A model generated the notes under the pieces. It was given only the letters and a program-made list of their open reading frames with translations. It was not told where the DNA came from and ran no database searches. A program made the translations under genes and the position numbers. A stretch of 64,000 nt of DNA from assembly GCA_024401475.1 (NCBI GenBank), contig JAKSKZ010000001.1, positions 62,001 through 126,000 of the forward strand, written 5' to 3'. Below are positions 18,355 through 26,328 of the stretch, piece by piece (the stretch's first letter is position 1; the number at the start of each line of letters is the position of its first letter). Origin of the DNA: Paludibacteraceae bacterium (GTDB lineage: Bacteria > Bacteroidota > Bacteroidia > Bacteroidales > Paludibacteraceae).

Positions 18355-18726
18355 TTATTTTTTGACAGTTTCACCCTTAATCATCAAAGGGACTTTTTTA
18401 GAACCTTTCGCAGTTGAGATAACCTTGACCGTCTTGTGGAAAACACCGCTCACGTTATTCTTATATCTAACACAAACTGAACCCGTGTCGCCCACAGCAA
18501 CAGGAGTTTTCGTCCACCCTGCCGATACGCAGCCACAAGAAGCCACCACATCCTTAATCAAAAGAGGTTCTTTGCCCTCGTTTTTAAACACAAAACGGTG
18601 ATTGATCGGACCCGAGCCCAATTCCACTTTACCGAAATCATATTCTTTAGCCTCCCAGTTCATAGTCTCCTTAGCATACATCGCTATGGAAACAAACGAG
18701 AAAAGCATTAAAAAAGTCAATCTCAT
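18355..18726 (-). CDS. Short DUF1573 periplasmic protein
   Basis: A 123-residue exported protein with a signal peptide (about 1-18) and one Ig-like DUF1573 domain. The family signature is clear: YDFGKVELGSGPINHRFVF, then SCGCVSAGWTKTPVAVGDTG. The long DUF1573 protein at 20722-21828 shares the CGC...WTKTPVAxGxTG segment. The function of DUF1573 is not known; the conserved CGC suggests metal or thiol chemistry in the periplasm. The gene sits 8 bases after the CcdA-like permease gene. Confidence 0.88.
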   Translation of the reverse strand: MRLTFLMLFSFVSIAMYAKETMNWEAKEYDFGKVELGSGPINHRFVFKNEGKEPLLIKDVVASCGCVSAGWTKTPVAVGDTGSVCVRYKNNVSGVFHKTVKVISTAKGSKKVPLMIKGETVKK

Positions 18727-18734
18727 AATCTTAT

Positions 18735-19454
18735 TTATTCAAAATAATACTCAAAAATAAACAACAATCCCGAAATTACGAAAAGCAATCCCAATCCTCG
18801 TCTAAACCACAACTCGAATTTAGAGAACTTATCATACCAAAGGGACAAACTCTTAACGCTATATGCCAAAATCCACGAGATAAATATCACAGGTAGCGCC
18901 GCACCCACCGCAAATAAAAACGGCAAAATAGCGCCACAAGACATTGAGGACGAAAGCGACAATGGCACCATCAGTCCAAAATAGACAGAGGCACAGTAGG
19001 GACAAAAAGCAAAAGCCAACAAAAAGCCCACCCAAAAAGATCGAGTCATAGAGGCCTTCCGTTCTTTCATATTAAATCGAGAGACGCATTTGTCTGCAAA
19101 TCCATGAATATGAATAACATCCAACATTACCAACCCTATAAGGATGAATAGAGGCCCCGCCAAAAATCCAACCCAATATTGAACTTTAGAGCCGAACTCA
19201 GTACCACTCGTGAAATAGAAGAGCAACAAACCCAACGAAGCGTATGCCACCGTTCTGCCTAATGTATATACAAGTCCACGAAGGAACAATTTACTTGCAG
19301 TAACCTCCCCCGAAGCACCATCTTTTGTCAAATAGGAAACAGCTGAAACATTCGCCGCCAACGTGCACGGACTAATCGACACGACCAAGCCCATCAACAA
19401 AGATGCCAACAGAGGGAAATCCCTTCCCATCAATATGTTTATGAGTTCATCCAT
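18735..19454 (-). CDS. CcdA/DsbD-like membrane protein (sulfite exporter/ArsG-like group)
   Basis: A 239-residue membrane protein with six or seven helices. SISPCTLAANVSAVSYL near residue 26 and AFAFCPYCASVYFG near 140 hold Cys in the places where CcdA/DsbD proteins keep the Cys pair that passes electrons across the membrane. Related proteins are variously annotated as CcdA, TauE/SafE-like or ArsG permease. The TlpA-like gene just upstream, an extracytoplasmic thioredoxin-fold protein, supports an electron-transfer role, with the caveat that this TlpA lacks one active-site Cys. Confidence 0.8.
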   Translation of the reverse strand: MDELINILMGRDFPLLASLLMGLVVSISPCTLAANVSAVSYLTKDGASGEVTASKLFLRGLVYTLGRTVAYASLGLLLFYFTSGTEFGSKVQYWVGFLAGPLFILIGLVMLDVIHIHGFADKCVSRFNMKERKASMTRSFWVGFLLAFAFCPYCASVYFGLMVPLSLSSSMSCGAILPFLFAVGAALPVIFISWILAYSVKSLSLWYDKFSKFELWFRRGLGLLFVISGLLFIFEYYFE

Positions 19455-19511
19455 TAACTGATTCTATAAAATCAAACAAAAGTAACCTTTAATCACCAAA
19501 TCTCAAAGAAA

Positions 19512-20624
19512 TCAATAACCGAATATATTGGAGAGTTTAGCCTCCAACATATAGCGACGAGGATTTATCGAGACAACCTTTCCTGTTGGATCAATTAAAA
19601 CTCCGTACGGAATCTTGTGAACTCGATAAACTTTTGATATCGGACTCTCCCAATAAAGCAAGTCTGAAGCCTCCGTCCAACCGTATGGCTTCTCATCCAC
19701 AGCAGCTCGCCAATCCTTCTCTTCCCTATCCAACGAAACGGCCAAGACACTAAAACCTGATTTCTTATACTTTTCAAAAGATTTAGCAATGCGTTGACGA
19801 CGTTCAGCACTCTGAGGGCACCAAGAAGCCCAGAAGTCTATAAAGAGATACTGGCCTTCGTAATCAGCCAAGGAGACCGAATCTCCTGCAAGCGTTGGCA
19901 AGTGAAAATCTGGAGCAACAGACTCCACGCTCAATTTTTGATTCAAAGCCAACTCTTCATTCAGAAATTTAACATATTGATTATCGGAGACAGAAGCATC
20001 AAAAGAGACTATTATCTCTTTCAATTTCATCACGTCAAAATATTGCAAGAGCATACACACGAAATAGGCCGCACCTACCGAGGTGGGATTTCCAGCCACA
20101 AACTTTTGTGTATTCGTTAGCAATTTCTCCGAAGCATCATTATATTTTTTTGTCAAGGACTTCACCTCGGCATAATCGTTTTGCTTCTTCGCATTAGTCA
20201 ACTCTATAAGCAAATTATTATGTTCACCCTTCATTTTCAACATCTCTTTTTGGAGAGTAGAAAACTCAGAATGCGAACGCGAGCCCTCCACTTTCACTTC
20301 ATCTGGCAAAAGAATGGAACCCGTCATGTTAATCTTCGTGTTTTCCACCAACACATCAATAGGATGCCTCCTCCCGACCTGTACATACATCATTGTAGGA
20401 GAATCCACATGGCCATGAAAGCGAAACACGCCACCCCGAATGGAAGTGCTATCTCTGACAACGATGTCTCCCAATTCATTCTGTTCCAACAAATAAGCTT
20501 TTGAGGCATTGACAAATCGCAAATCGCCCTGTATCAAGAATGATTCATTCTTTGAACAAGACATAAACAATAGAAATAAAAAGAAGGGAAGAAAACGAAT
20601 CATAACAGATTGCATAGATGACAA
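19512..20624 (-). CDS. TlpA-like thioredoxin-fold lipoprotein lacking the second active-site Cys
   Basis: A 370-residue protein. A lipoprotein signal ends FLLFMSCSKN, so it is likely membrane-anchored. Residues about 28-120 resemble DUF4369, a helical linker follows, and a TlpA/AhpC-type thioredoxin fold starts near 235 (APDFHLPTLAGDSVSLADYEG). The active site reads FWASWCPQSAERR: Cys269 is present but the resolving position 272 is Ser, where WCxxC is normal. The cis-Pro is seen in HKIPYGVLID. A single-Cys protein cannot form the usual internal disulfide, so it may act by a mixed-disulfide mechanism or have another job. It lies between the long DUF1573 gene and the CcdA-like gene. Confidence 0.87.
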   Translation of the reverse strand: MSSMQSVMIRFLPFFLFLLFMSCSKNESFLIQGDLRFVNASKAYLLEQNELGDIVVRDSTSIRGGVFRFHGHVDSPTMMYVQVGRRHPIDVLVENTKINMTGSILLPDEVKVEGSRSHSEFSTLQKEMLKMKGEHNNLLIELTNAKKQNDYAEVKSLTKKYNDASEKLLTNTQKFVAGNPTSVGAAYFVCMLLQYFDVMKLKEIIVSFDASVSDNQYVKFLNEELALNQKLSVESVAPDFHLPTLAGDSVSLADYEGQYLFIDFWASWCPQSAERRQRIAKSFEKYKKSGFSVLAVSLDREEKDWRAAVDEKPYGWTEASDLLYWESPISKVYRVHKIPYGVLIDPTGKVVSINPRRYMLEAKLSNIFGY

Positions 20625-20657
20625 ATTTTCAAAACACGAGAAACATAACAGAAAGCA

Positions 20658-20692
20658 AAGAAGGGCAATCGCACATGTCGACCACCCTTCTT
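20658..20692 (-). terminator. Hairpin after the long DUF1573 gene
   Basis: AAGAAGGG (20658-20665) and CCCTTCTT (20685-20692) form an 8-bp stem. On the minus strand it is followed only by TTGCTTTC, a poor T tract, so it may be a weak or partial terminator between the DUF1573 and TlpA-like genes. Confidence 0.45.
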
Positions 20693-20721
20693 GCCTTAGT
20701 ATTTTACGATATCAAAGTAAA

Positions 20722-21828
20722 TTACTTCTTAATCGAACCATTGATTTGCAATACAGAGATACCCTTGTTGTTAGGATCGTTGGTGATCAAAGTAACACGG
20801 TTAGAGAAATCGCCAGCAGCGAATCCCTTAGTGTTGATTTCCAACTTGATATCAGCCTTCTTTCCTGGCTTGATTGGCTTAGAAGGAGCTGTCAAACTGA
20901 TAGCCTTGCTATCAGCCGTTGCCTTACGGATATACAAATCACTCTTACCCTCGTTAGACACAGTGAACTTGAATGTCTTCTTAGCATCTGGCTTCAACTC
21001 ACCCAACTTGATTACGTTACCAACCTTAACTACAGGAGCGTTAGCCTTCTCTTCTGCTGTCATAGAAGCGAAATTCTCTTGGATGTTACCGTGAATAGAA
21101 AGAACCGCGTTCTTGCCATCCTTTACGACAGGCTTGCCGTTAACAAGCACCTCGATGTCTTCAGAAATAGAACCCCACTCACCAGCGTTCTTCTTAATAG
21201 TAACGTCGATAGTACCCTTCTCATCAGCCTTCAACTTTTCAGGAGAAGCCTTAACTTCCATATAATCAGGAACATTCTTGAACGAAACAGTCATATCAGA
21301 CTTAGTGTTGTTCACAATTTGAACACGCTCTGTCTTACCATTCTCATACTCAACAGCATTCATATAAACGTGTTTCTTCTTCAAACGCAAGCCATTGAAG
21401 TCGATTTGATATTGATCCTCGACCTTAGCAGCCTTAGGGATAACCTCACCCTTGATAGTCAATCTCTTATCGCCAGCGTTAGAAGTAACTGTGATAGTCT
21501 TAGTAAATGCACCTGGACGACCACTTGCGTTATATGTAGCGATAACAGTACCTGTCTCACCTGGAGCAACAGGAGTCTTTGTCCACTCTGGAGTAGTACA
21601 ACCACAAGATGCCTTAACCTTTTGGAGGACCAAATCAGCAGCACCCGTATTCTTGAATGTAAATGTACAAGAAACCTTTCCCGTCTCCTCTGGGAATGTT
21701 CCAAAATTGTGAACTAGCGTATCGAACGAAATCTCAGGAGCCTTTCCATTCGAAGCGACATTATCTGCAGCCGATGTAGTGAAAACATAGGAAACTGCAG
21801 CCAAAAAGAATAAAAGCAACTTTTTCAT
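20722..21828 (-). CDS. Long DUF1573 periplasmic protein with three Ig-like domains
   Basis: A 368-residue exported protein. The signal peptide is about 1-20 (TTSA/AD). The first domain is DUF1573, with VHNFGTFPEETG and ASCGCTTPEWTKTPVAPGETG. Two more Ig-like domains follow: about 145-245 (IVNNTKSDMTVSFKNVPDY) and 265-368 (FTVSNEGKSDLYIRKA). The codon choice is regular and the gene has its own promoter box, which suggests strong expression. It opens a minus-strand group with the TlpA-like, CcdA-like and short DUF1573 genes. A structural or thiol-handling role at the outer membrane is inference only. Confidence 0.9.
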   Translation of the reverse strand: MKKLLLFFLAAVSYVFTTSAADNVASNGKAPEISFDTLVHNFGTFPEETGKVSCTFTFKNTGAADLVLQKVKASCGCTTPEWTKTPVAPGETGTVIATYNASGRPGAFTKTITVTSNAGDKRLTIKGEVIPKAAKVEDQYQIDFNGLRLKKKHVYMNAVEYENGKTERVQIVNNTKSDMTVSFKNVPDYMEVKASPEKLKADEKGTIDVTIKKNAGEWGSISEDIEVLVNGKPVVKDGKNAVLSIHGNIQENFASMTAEEKANAPVVKVGNVIKLGELKPDAKKTFKFTVSNEGKSDLYIRKATADSKAISLTAPSKPIKPGKKADIKLEINTKGFAAGDFSNRVTLITNDPNNKGISVLQINGSIKK

Positions 21829-21917
21829 GATTCTTTTTCTTATTAATTTTACTTGTTTTTAATTCTCTCTAAAATCAAAGTTGACTAAAACATAAGTCTG
21901 CCACCCTTTTCGGAATG

Positions 21918-21925
21918 CAAAATTA
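21918..21925 (-). promoter_or_regulatory. -7 box for the DUF1573 gene
   Basis: Minus-strand TAATTTTG matches TAnnTTTG exactly, 89 bases before the ATG at 21828. The resulting leader is AT-rich. It is divergent from the M23 promoter box at 22041. Confidence 0.4.
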
Positions 21926-22040
21926 TAAATAAACTGCCAAAAATAAGTTTATATCTTAAAATAAAACTTAAAAAATTTAAAACTCAATGCTTTTTACCTT
22001 ACAGAAGGGGCAAAACAGCCTCAAATAGGGCTTTTTTTTA

Positions 22041-22048
22041 TAATTTTG
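22041..22048 (+). promoter_or_regulatory. -7 box for the M23 peptidase gene
   Basis: TAATTTTG matches TAnnTTTG exactly, 25 bases before the ATG at 22074. No TTTG is seen at the -33 distance. Confidence 0.5.
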
Positions 22049-22073
22049 AACCAAAATTATTATATCAAAATAA

Positions 22074-23780
22074 ATGAGAAGATTCATTGGCTCATTCTTA
22101 ACGATGCTAGTTTGGGCATCCACAACAGTTTCCGCTCAATTAGAGAATTGGAATGTAGTCTCCCCCCTCAAAACAAAGACTACATTGAGCGGAAGTTTCG
22201 CTGAACTTAGAAGAAACCATTTTCACGGAGGATTGGACTTCAGAACGCCCATGGGAGAAAACACCCCAATTTATGCCATCGACAAGGGATACGTTTCTCG
22301 CATAACCATATCCGCACGCAGTTACGGAAAATTGGCATACATCACCCATCCTAACGGATACACGACACTTTATGCTCATTTGAACGGCTTCGTCCCCAAG
22401 TTGGATTCCATTGTAAAATCCAAGCAATATGCCAAACAGAGTTACGAGATAGACTTCACGTTAGAGCCCAACGAATATCCGGTAAACAAAGGTGATCTAT
22501 TCGCTCTTTCGGGCAACACAGGAGCATCCGCTGGCCCGCACCTTCATTTTGAAATCCGCACGACGGAAGGCCACTACATGCAAAACCCTCTAAAACTGAA
22601 CAAAGATTTCCAATTTGAAGACAACAAAAACCCTCGAATTTTCGCAGTCAAACTATATGGATTGAACGGAGGATCTGTCAATGGCAGCAAAGAGAGACGC
22701 TACACGTCTGTCCTCGTAAAAGGGAAAGGGAGAAAACTGCAAGCAGCCAACAACATCAAGGCTTGGGGCGAAATCGGATTCGGAGTCAAAGCCAATGATT
22801 ATATGACAGGCACAAGTTTCACCCACACGCCTCGCCACCTAAAAGTGTATGCAGACGGCAACATCATCTCTGACATCACGATTGACAATTATAAATTCTC
22901 CGACACTCGCGCATTAAACAACTTCATTGATTTTCGCCACCAGGCAAAAACAGGTGAATTTTTCATGCGTTCGTTCAAAGACAAGAACAATCCGTTGGAT
23001 TTCAACCATGGGACATCTGGCACTCTAAACATAAACGAAGAACGTGATTACAACATAAAATACGAGGTAATAGACGATTTCGGCAACTCAGACTCCATTC
23101 TCTTTACGATAAAAGGAGAGCAACACGACCCCATCATCGAAGCCCCCAAAGAAGGCGACATGATTCAAGCCGGACAAGGAACCTTTTACGACAAAGGCGA
23201 TTTCCTTTTCCACTTTCCTGCCAACGCGCTCTATTCAGACCTTTATACAGAATACAAAAAGAAAGCTAACAACAGATACCATTCTTCCATACACACCATC
23301 GGCAATTGGGAGAATCCATTACACACCTATTGCGACTTATCCATCAAAGTCGAAAAAGATAGTGCATCGTTGGATATTTCTAAGTTGTTCATAGCCAAGC
23401 TTAATGAAAACGATTTGATAATCGGTTCTGCTGGCGGGAAATACACCAATGGCTTTATGGTAGGCATGACCAACACCTTGGGCAAATTTGCTGTTGCCGA
23501 GGACAAAACGCCGCCTGTCATATCAGCCATCCACACTAAAGGGTTAAGAGGCTACCCTGTATTGGTTTTCAAGATTAGCGATGGTCTTTCGGGCATTGCC
23601 AGCTACGACGGATATATCGACGATGAATGGGTGCTCTTTGAACACGATGCAAAGACACATACTATACGCTACCATATAGACACCAAAAAATTCCAAAAGA
23701 ACAAAAGTCATACGTTCAAGTTGGTAGTGAAAGACTATTGCGGAAACGCAACCTCTTATTCTAAAATTATCTTTTTATAA
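22074..23780 (+). CDS. M23 family metallopeptidase
   Basis: A 568-residue exported protein with a signal peptide (about 1-21). The N-terminal part is a LytM/M23 domain. Zinc ligands are in NHFHGGLDFRTPMG (His51 and Asp55 of HxxxD) and in GPHLHFEIR near residue 160. M23 enzymes cut peptide cross-links of peptidoglycan, and both metal motifs look intact. The remaining 380 or so residues are beta-rich with no known motif, including a stretch that begins KTPPVISAIHTKGLRG, and may guide the enzyme to the wall. It starts a plus-strand group of hydrolases and ends 26 bases before the C69-type gene. Confidence 0.9.
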   Translation: MRRFIGSFLTMLVWASTTVSAQLENWNVVSPLKTKTTLSGSFAELRRNHFHGGLDFRTPMGENTPIYAIDKGYVSRITISARSYGKLAYITHPNGYTTLYAHLNGFVPKLDSIVKSKQYAKQSYEIDFTLEPNEYPVNKGDLFALSGNTGASAGPHLHFEIRTTEGHYMQNPLKLNKDFQFEDNKNPRIFAVKLYGLNGGSVNGSKERRYTSVLVKGKGRKLQAANNIKAWGEIGFGVKANDYMTGTSFTHTPRHLKVYADGNIISDITIDNYKFSDTRALNNFIDFRHQAKTGEFFMRSFKDKNNPLDFNHGTSGTLNINEERDYNIKYEVIDDFGNSDSILFTIKGEQHDPIIEAPKEGDMIQAGQGTFYDKGDFLFHFPANALYSDLYTEYKKKANNRYHSSIHTIGNWENPLHTYCDLSIKVEKDSASLDISKLFIAKLNENDLIIGSAGGKYTNGFMVGMTNTLGKFAVAEDKTPPVISAIHTKGLRGYPVLVFKISDGLSGIASYDGYIDDEWVLFEHDAKTHTIRYHIDTKKFQKNKSHTFKLVVKDYCGNATSYSKIIFL

Positions 23781-23806
23781 AAACATACATATAGATTGAC
23801 ATTTCC

Positions 23807-25456
23807 ATGACTTCTATAAAAAAAATCCAAACTGTGCTCCTTGCTTCAATAATGAGCTTAGGTTGCATACAAGCAGGAACGAACATCTTAGTCGGAAAGA
23901 ATGCTTCAGAAGATGGTTCATCTTTTTGCACATATTCGGCAGACTCTTACTCTCTCTATGGAGAGCTCATCCACTACCCAGCCAATGAATACTCGAAATA
24001 TACGACAACAGATATATACGGTTGGGACACGCACAAATACCAAGGAAAAATCAAACAAGTGTCCAACACCTATGCCGTATTAGGAAACATCAACGAACAC
24101 CAAGTCTGTATCACCGAATCAACCTTCGGAGGTCGTAGCGAACTAATAGACACGACTGGCGTATTAGATTATGGAAACTTAATCTACATTACGCTTCAAC
24201 GCTCAAAAACCGCAAAGGAGGCTATCGAAGTGATGACAGACCTCGTGGCCACATACGGTTATTGCAGTTCTGGTGAGACATTCTCCATTGCCGACCCTAA
24301 CGAGATATGGATTATGGAGATGATCGGCAAAGGCCCCGATGTAAAAGGTGCTGTATGGGTAGCCATGAAAGTTCCCGACGATTGTATATGTGCGCACGCC
24401 AACCACTCCAGAATAACCAGCTTCCCTTTAAAAGACAGGGAAAATTGTCGATACTCCAAAGACGTCATATCTTTTGCCAAAGAGAAAGGATATTTCAACG
24501 GAAAGAATAAAGATTTCAGTTTCTCGGACGCTTACGACCCTATGGGATTTACCGCACGCCGTTTTTGCGACTCCAGGGTTTGGAGTGTTTTCAGAAGAAT
24601 CAATCCCGACATGGAGAAATATGTGGACTTCATCCTCGGAAAATCAAACGAAAGGTTGCCTCTTTGGGTAAAGCCAAGTCGCAAAATCACCCTTCACGAG
24701 TTGAAAAACTTGATGAGAGACAAATTCGAGAACACACCTCTTTCCCTCGACAAAGACCCCGGTTCGGAACCATTTGGCGCACAATATCGTTATGCACCTC
24801 GCTACTGGCAAGTGGACGACGTGGAATATTTCCACGAGACCCCAATCGCAGGTCCGCAAAACGCTTTTTCTTTCGTAGCCCAAATGAGGAATTGGCTTCC
24901 CGACATGGTTGGAGGTGTTCTTTGGTTTGGTGTAGATGACGCAACATTTACGGTTTATATTCCAATCTATTGCGGCACAACGGCCGTTCCTGAATGTTTC
25001 CGAGCTGGAAATGGAAGTTTGTTAAAATTCTCTTGGACTTCAGCCTACTGGGTTTTCAACTGGGTGTCCAATATGGCATACGCCAAGTATGAATACATGG
25101 AAAAAGACATCAAAAAAGTTCAATTAGACATAGAGACGAAACTGGAAGACAATCTTGAAGTTATAGAAGTCGCCGCCAAATCTCTATTTAGCAAATCGCC
25201 AGAATTTGCAGCAAGATTCCTCACTGAATACTCGGAAAACCAAGCCCTCATCATGATGGATCAATGGAAAAACTTAGGTGAGTTCTTGATGATAAAATAT
25301 TGCGATGGTAACATCAAGAGAGAACGCAATCAAAAGTTCATCGACAATGGATGGGGTGTTCCCGACAAGATTATCCAACCTGGATACTCCACCCAATACT
25401 ACAAAAATATTATTGACGCCACTGGCACAAGGTATAAAGTACCAGAAAGCAAATAA
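23807..25456 (+). CDS. C69-type (Ntn-hydrolase) dipeptidase homologue with Cys-to-Gly change
   Basis: A 549-residue exported protein of the C69 dipeptidase family, whose members are N-terminal-nucleophile hydrolases that use the Cys exposed after signal removal. Family segments are strong: YSADSYSLYGELIHYPA, GNINEHQVCITESTFGGR, GSLIY-like YGNLIYITLQRSKTAKEAI and FSIADPNEIWIMEMIGKGP. In homologues I recall, the mature N-terminus is CTNF(I/L)VGK. Here it reads AGTNILVGK, so Gly24 (codon GGA) takes the place of the nucleophile. Two Cys lie nearby, Cys20 and Cys41. The rest shows no decay. It may be inactive, or use Thr25 after cleavage between Gly24 and Thr25. Confidence 0.85.
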   Translation: MTSIKKIQTVLLASIMSLGCIQAGTNILVGKNASEDGSSFCTYSADSYSLYGELIHYPANEYSKYTTTDIYGWDTHKYQGKIKQVSNTYAVLGNINEHQVCITESTFGGRSELIDTTGVLDYGNLIYITLQRSKTAKEAIEVMTDLVATYGYCSSGETFSIADPNEIWIMEMIGKGPDVKGAVWVAMKVPDDCICAHANHSRITSFPLKDRENCRYSKDVISFAKEKGYFNGKNKDFSFSDAYDPMGFTARRFCDSRVWSVFRRINPDMEKYVDFILGKSNERLPLWVKPSRKITLHELKNLMRDKFENTPLSLDKDPGSEPFGAQYRYAPRYWQVDDVEYFHETPIAGPQNAFSFVAQMRNWLPDMVGGVLWFGVDDATFTVYIPIYCGTTAVPECFRAGNGSLLKFSWTSAYWVFNWVSNMAYAKYEYMEKDIKKVQLDIETKLEDNLEVIEVAAKSLFSKSPEFAARFLTEYSENQALIMMDQWKNLGEFLMIKYCDGNIKRERNQKFIDNGWGVPDKIIQPGYSTQYYKNIIDATGTRYKVPESK

Positions 25457-25470
25457 TACTCTTGACAAAA

Positions 25471-25499
25471 GGCATCGGCAACAAATCCCGGTGCCTTTT
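25471..25499 (+). terminator. Rho-independent terminator after the C69-type gene
   Basis: GGCATCGG (25471-25478) and CCGGTGCC (25488-25495) form an 8-bp stem with one G-T pair and a 9-base loop, followed by TTTT. It precedes the TatD gene, which starts at 25515. Confidence 0.75.
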
Positions 25500-25514
25500 C
25501 TATAAAATAGGATC

Positions 25515-26150
25515 ATGTATATCAACATTCACACTCACAACATAGAGCTACGAGAGAACGTTTGTTCGGTGGTCAATTTCAAGATAGAGGAATCCTTACC
25601 CGATTATAGAGGACTTTATTCCATAGGAATACATCCTTGGGAGATACGCAGTCTGTCATCATACGACTCGCACAAACTCTTATCAAAACTTTCCGACGAA
25701 CAAGCTTTTGCCATAGGGGAAATCGGGTTGGATAAACTTGCAGAGTGCGACATGGCCCTTCAAATAGAACTTTTCAAAACTCAAATAGAAATAGCCAACC
25801 GATTAAAAAAGCCTATCATCATTCATTGTGTCAAAGCCTTCAATGAACTCCTACTGTTAAAGAGAGAGATAAAAACGAACGCCATCATTCATGGTTTTAG
25901 AGGGAAACCGCAATTAATGAAAGATCTGTGCAAAGCCGGATTCTTCATCTCTTTTGGAGAAAAATTCAATGAAGATAGTCTAAAAGAAGTGCCAATGGAT
26001 CGACTCTTTTTAGAAACAGACGACGCAAAAATCGATATTCAATCCATTTATCAAACAGCAGCCAAAATCAAACAGTGCGATATTTCCATCTTAGAAAAAT
26101 CCATCGAAGAGAATTTCCAAAAGATAAGTCATACGTTTGTAAACATCTAA
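25515..26150 (+). CDS. TatD family metal-dependent hydrolase
   Basis: A 211-residue TIM-barrel metallohydrolase of the TatD group (3'-5' DNA/RNA exonuclease-type enzymes). The metal ligands follow the family: HTH (His6, His8), Glu in AIGEIGLDK, His in PIIIHCVKA, His in AIIHGFRGKP and Asp in FLETDDAKI. It is shorter than the usual 255-265 residues, with reduced loops, as in other small Bacteroidota members. The gene lies downstream of the two peptidase genes. The substrate here is not known. Confidence 0.88.
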   Translation: MYINIHTHNIELRENVCSVVNFKIEESLPDYRGLYSIGIHPWEIRSLSSYDSHKLLSKLSDEQAFAIGEIGLDKLAECDMALQIELFKTQIEIANRLKKPIIIHCVKAFNELLLLKREIKTNAIIHGFRGKPQLMKDLCKAGFFISFGEKFNEDSLKEVPMDRLFLETDDAKIDIQSIYQTAAKIKQCDISILEKSIEENFQKISHTFVNI

Positions 26151-26260
26151 GGTGAACTCTATAATAAAATCAAGGCGCAGTCTTTCCCGTTTCTGAAAAT
26201 TCAAATGGATTTGCTATAATATTCCAAACGAAAAACCGAGAAGAGTACATAAGTTTATTC

Positions 26261-26302
26261 CATAATTATGATAACATAATAGTGCTATTCCCCATAACTT
26301 TG
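26261..26302 (+). promoter_or_regulatory. Promoter and putative operator of the metal efflux operon
   Basis: TAACTTTG at 26295-26302 is an exact -7 box 26 bases before the ATG at 26329. Just upstream ATTATG-N4-CATAAT (26265-26280) is a perfect inverted repeat, overlapping the palindrome CATAATTATG (26261-26270). The repeats sit where the -33 element should be, so they are a candidate site for the AraC-type regulator encoded in the operon. Confidence 0.5.
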
Positions 26303-26328
26303 CAGACAAATAACAAACAGGTGAAACA

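Noticed and set aside
20509-21717. A 402-codon plus-strand open frame
   Set aside because: It lies antisense to the well-supported TlpA-like and DUF1573 genes, has a biased composition and shows no domain.
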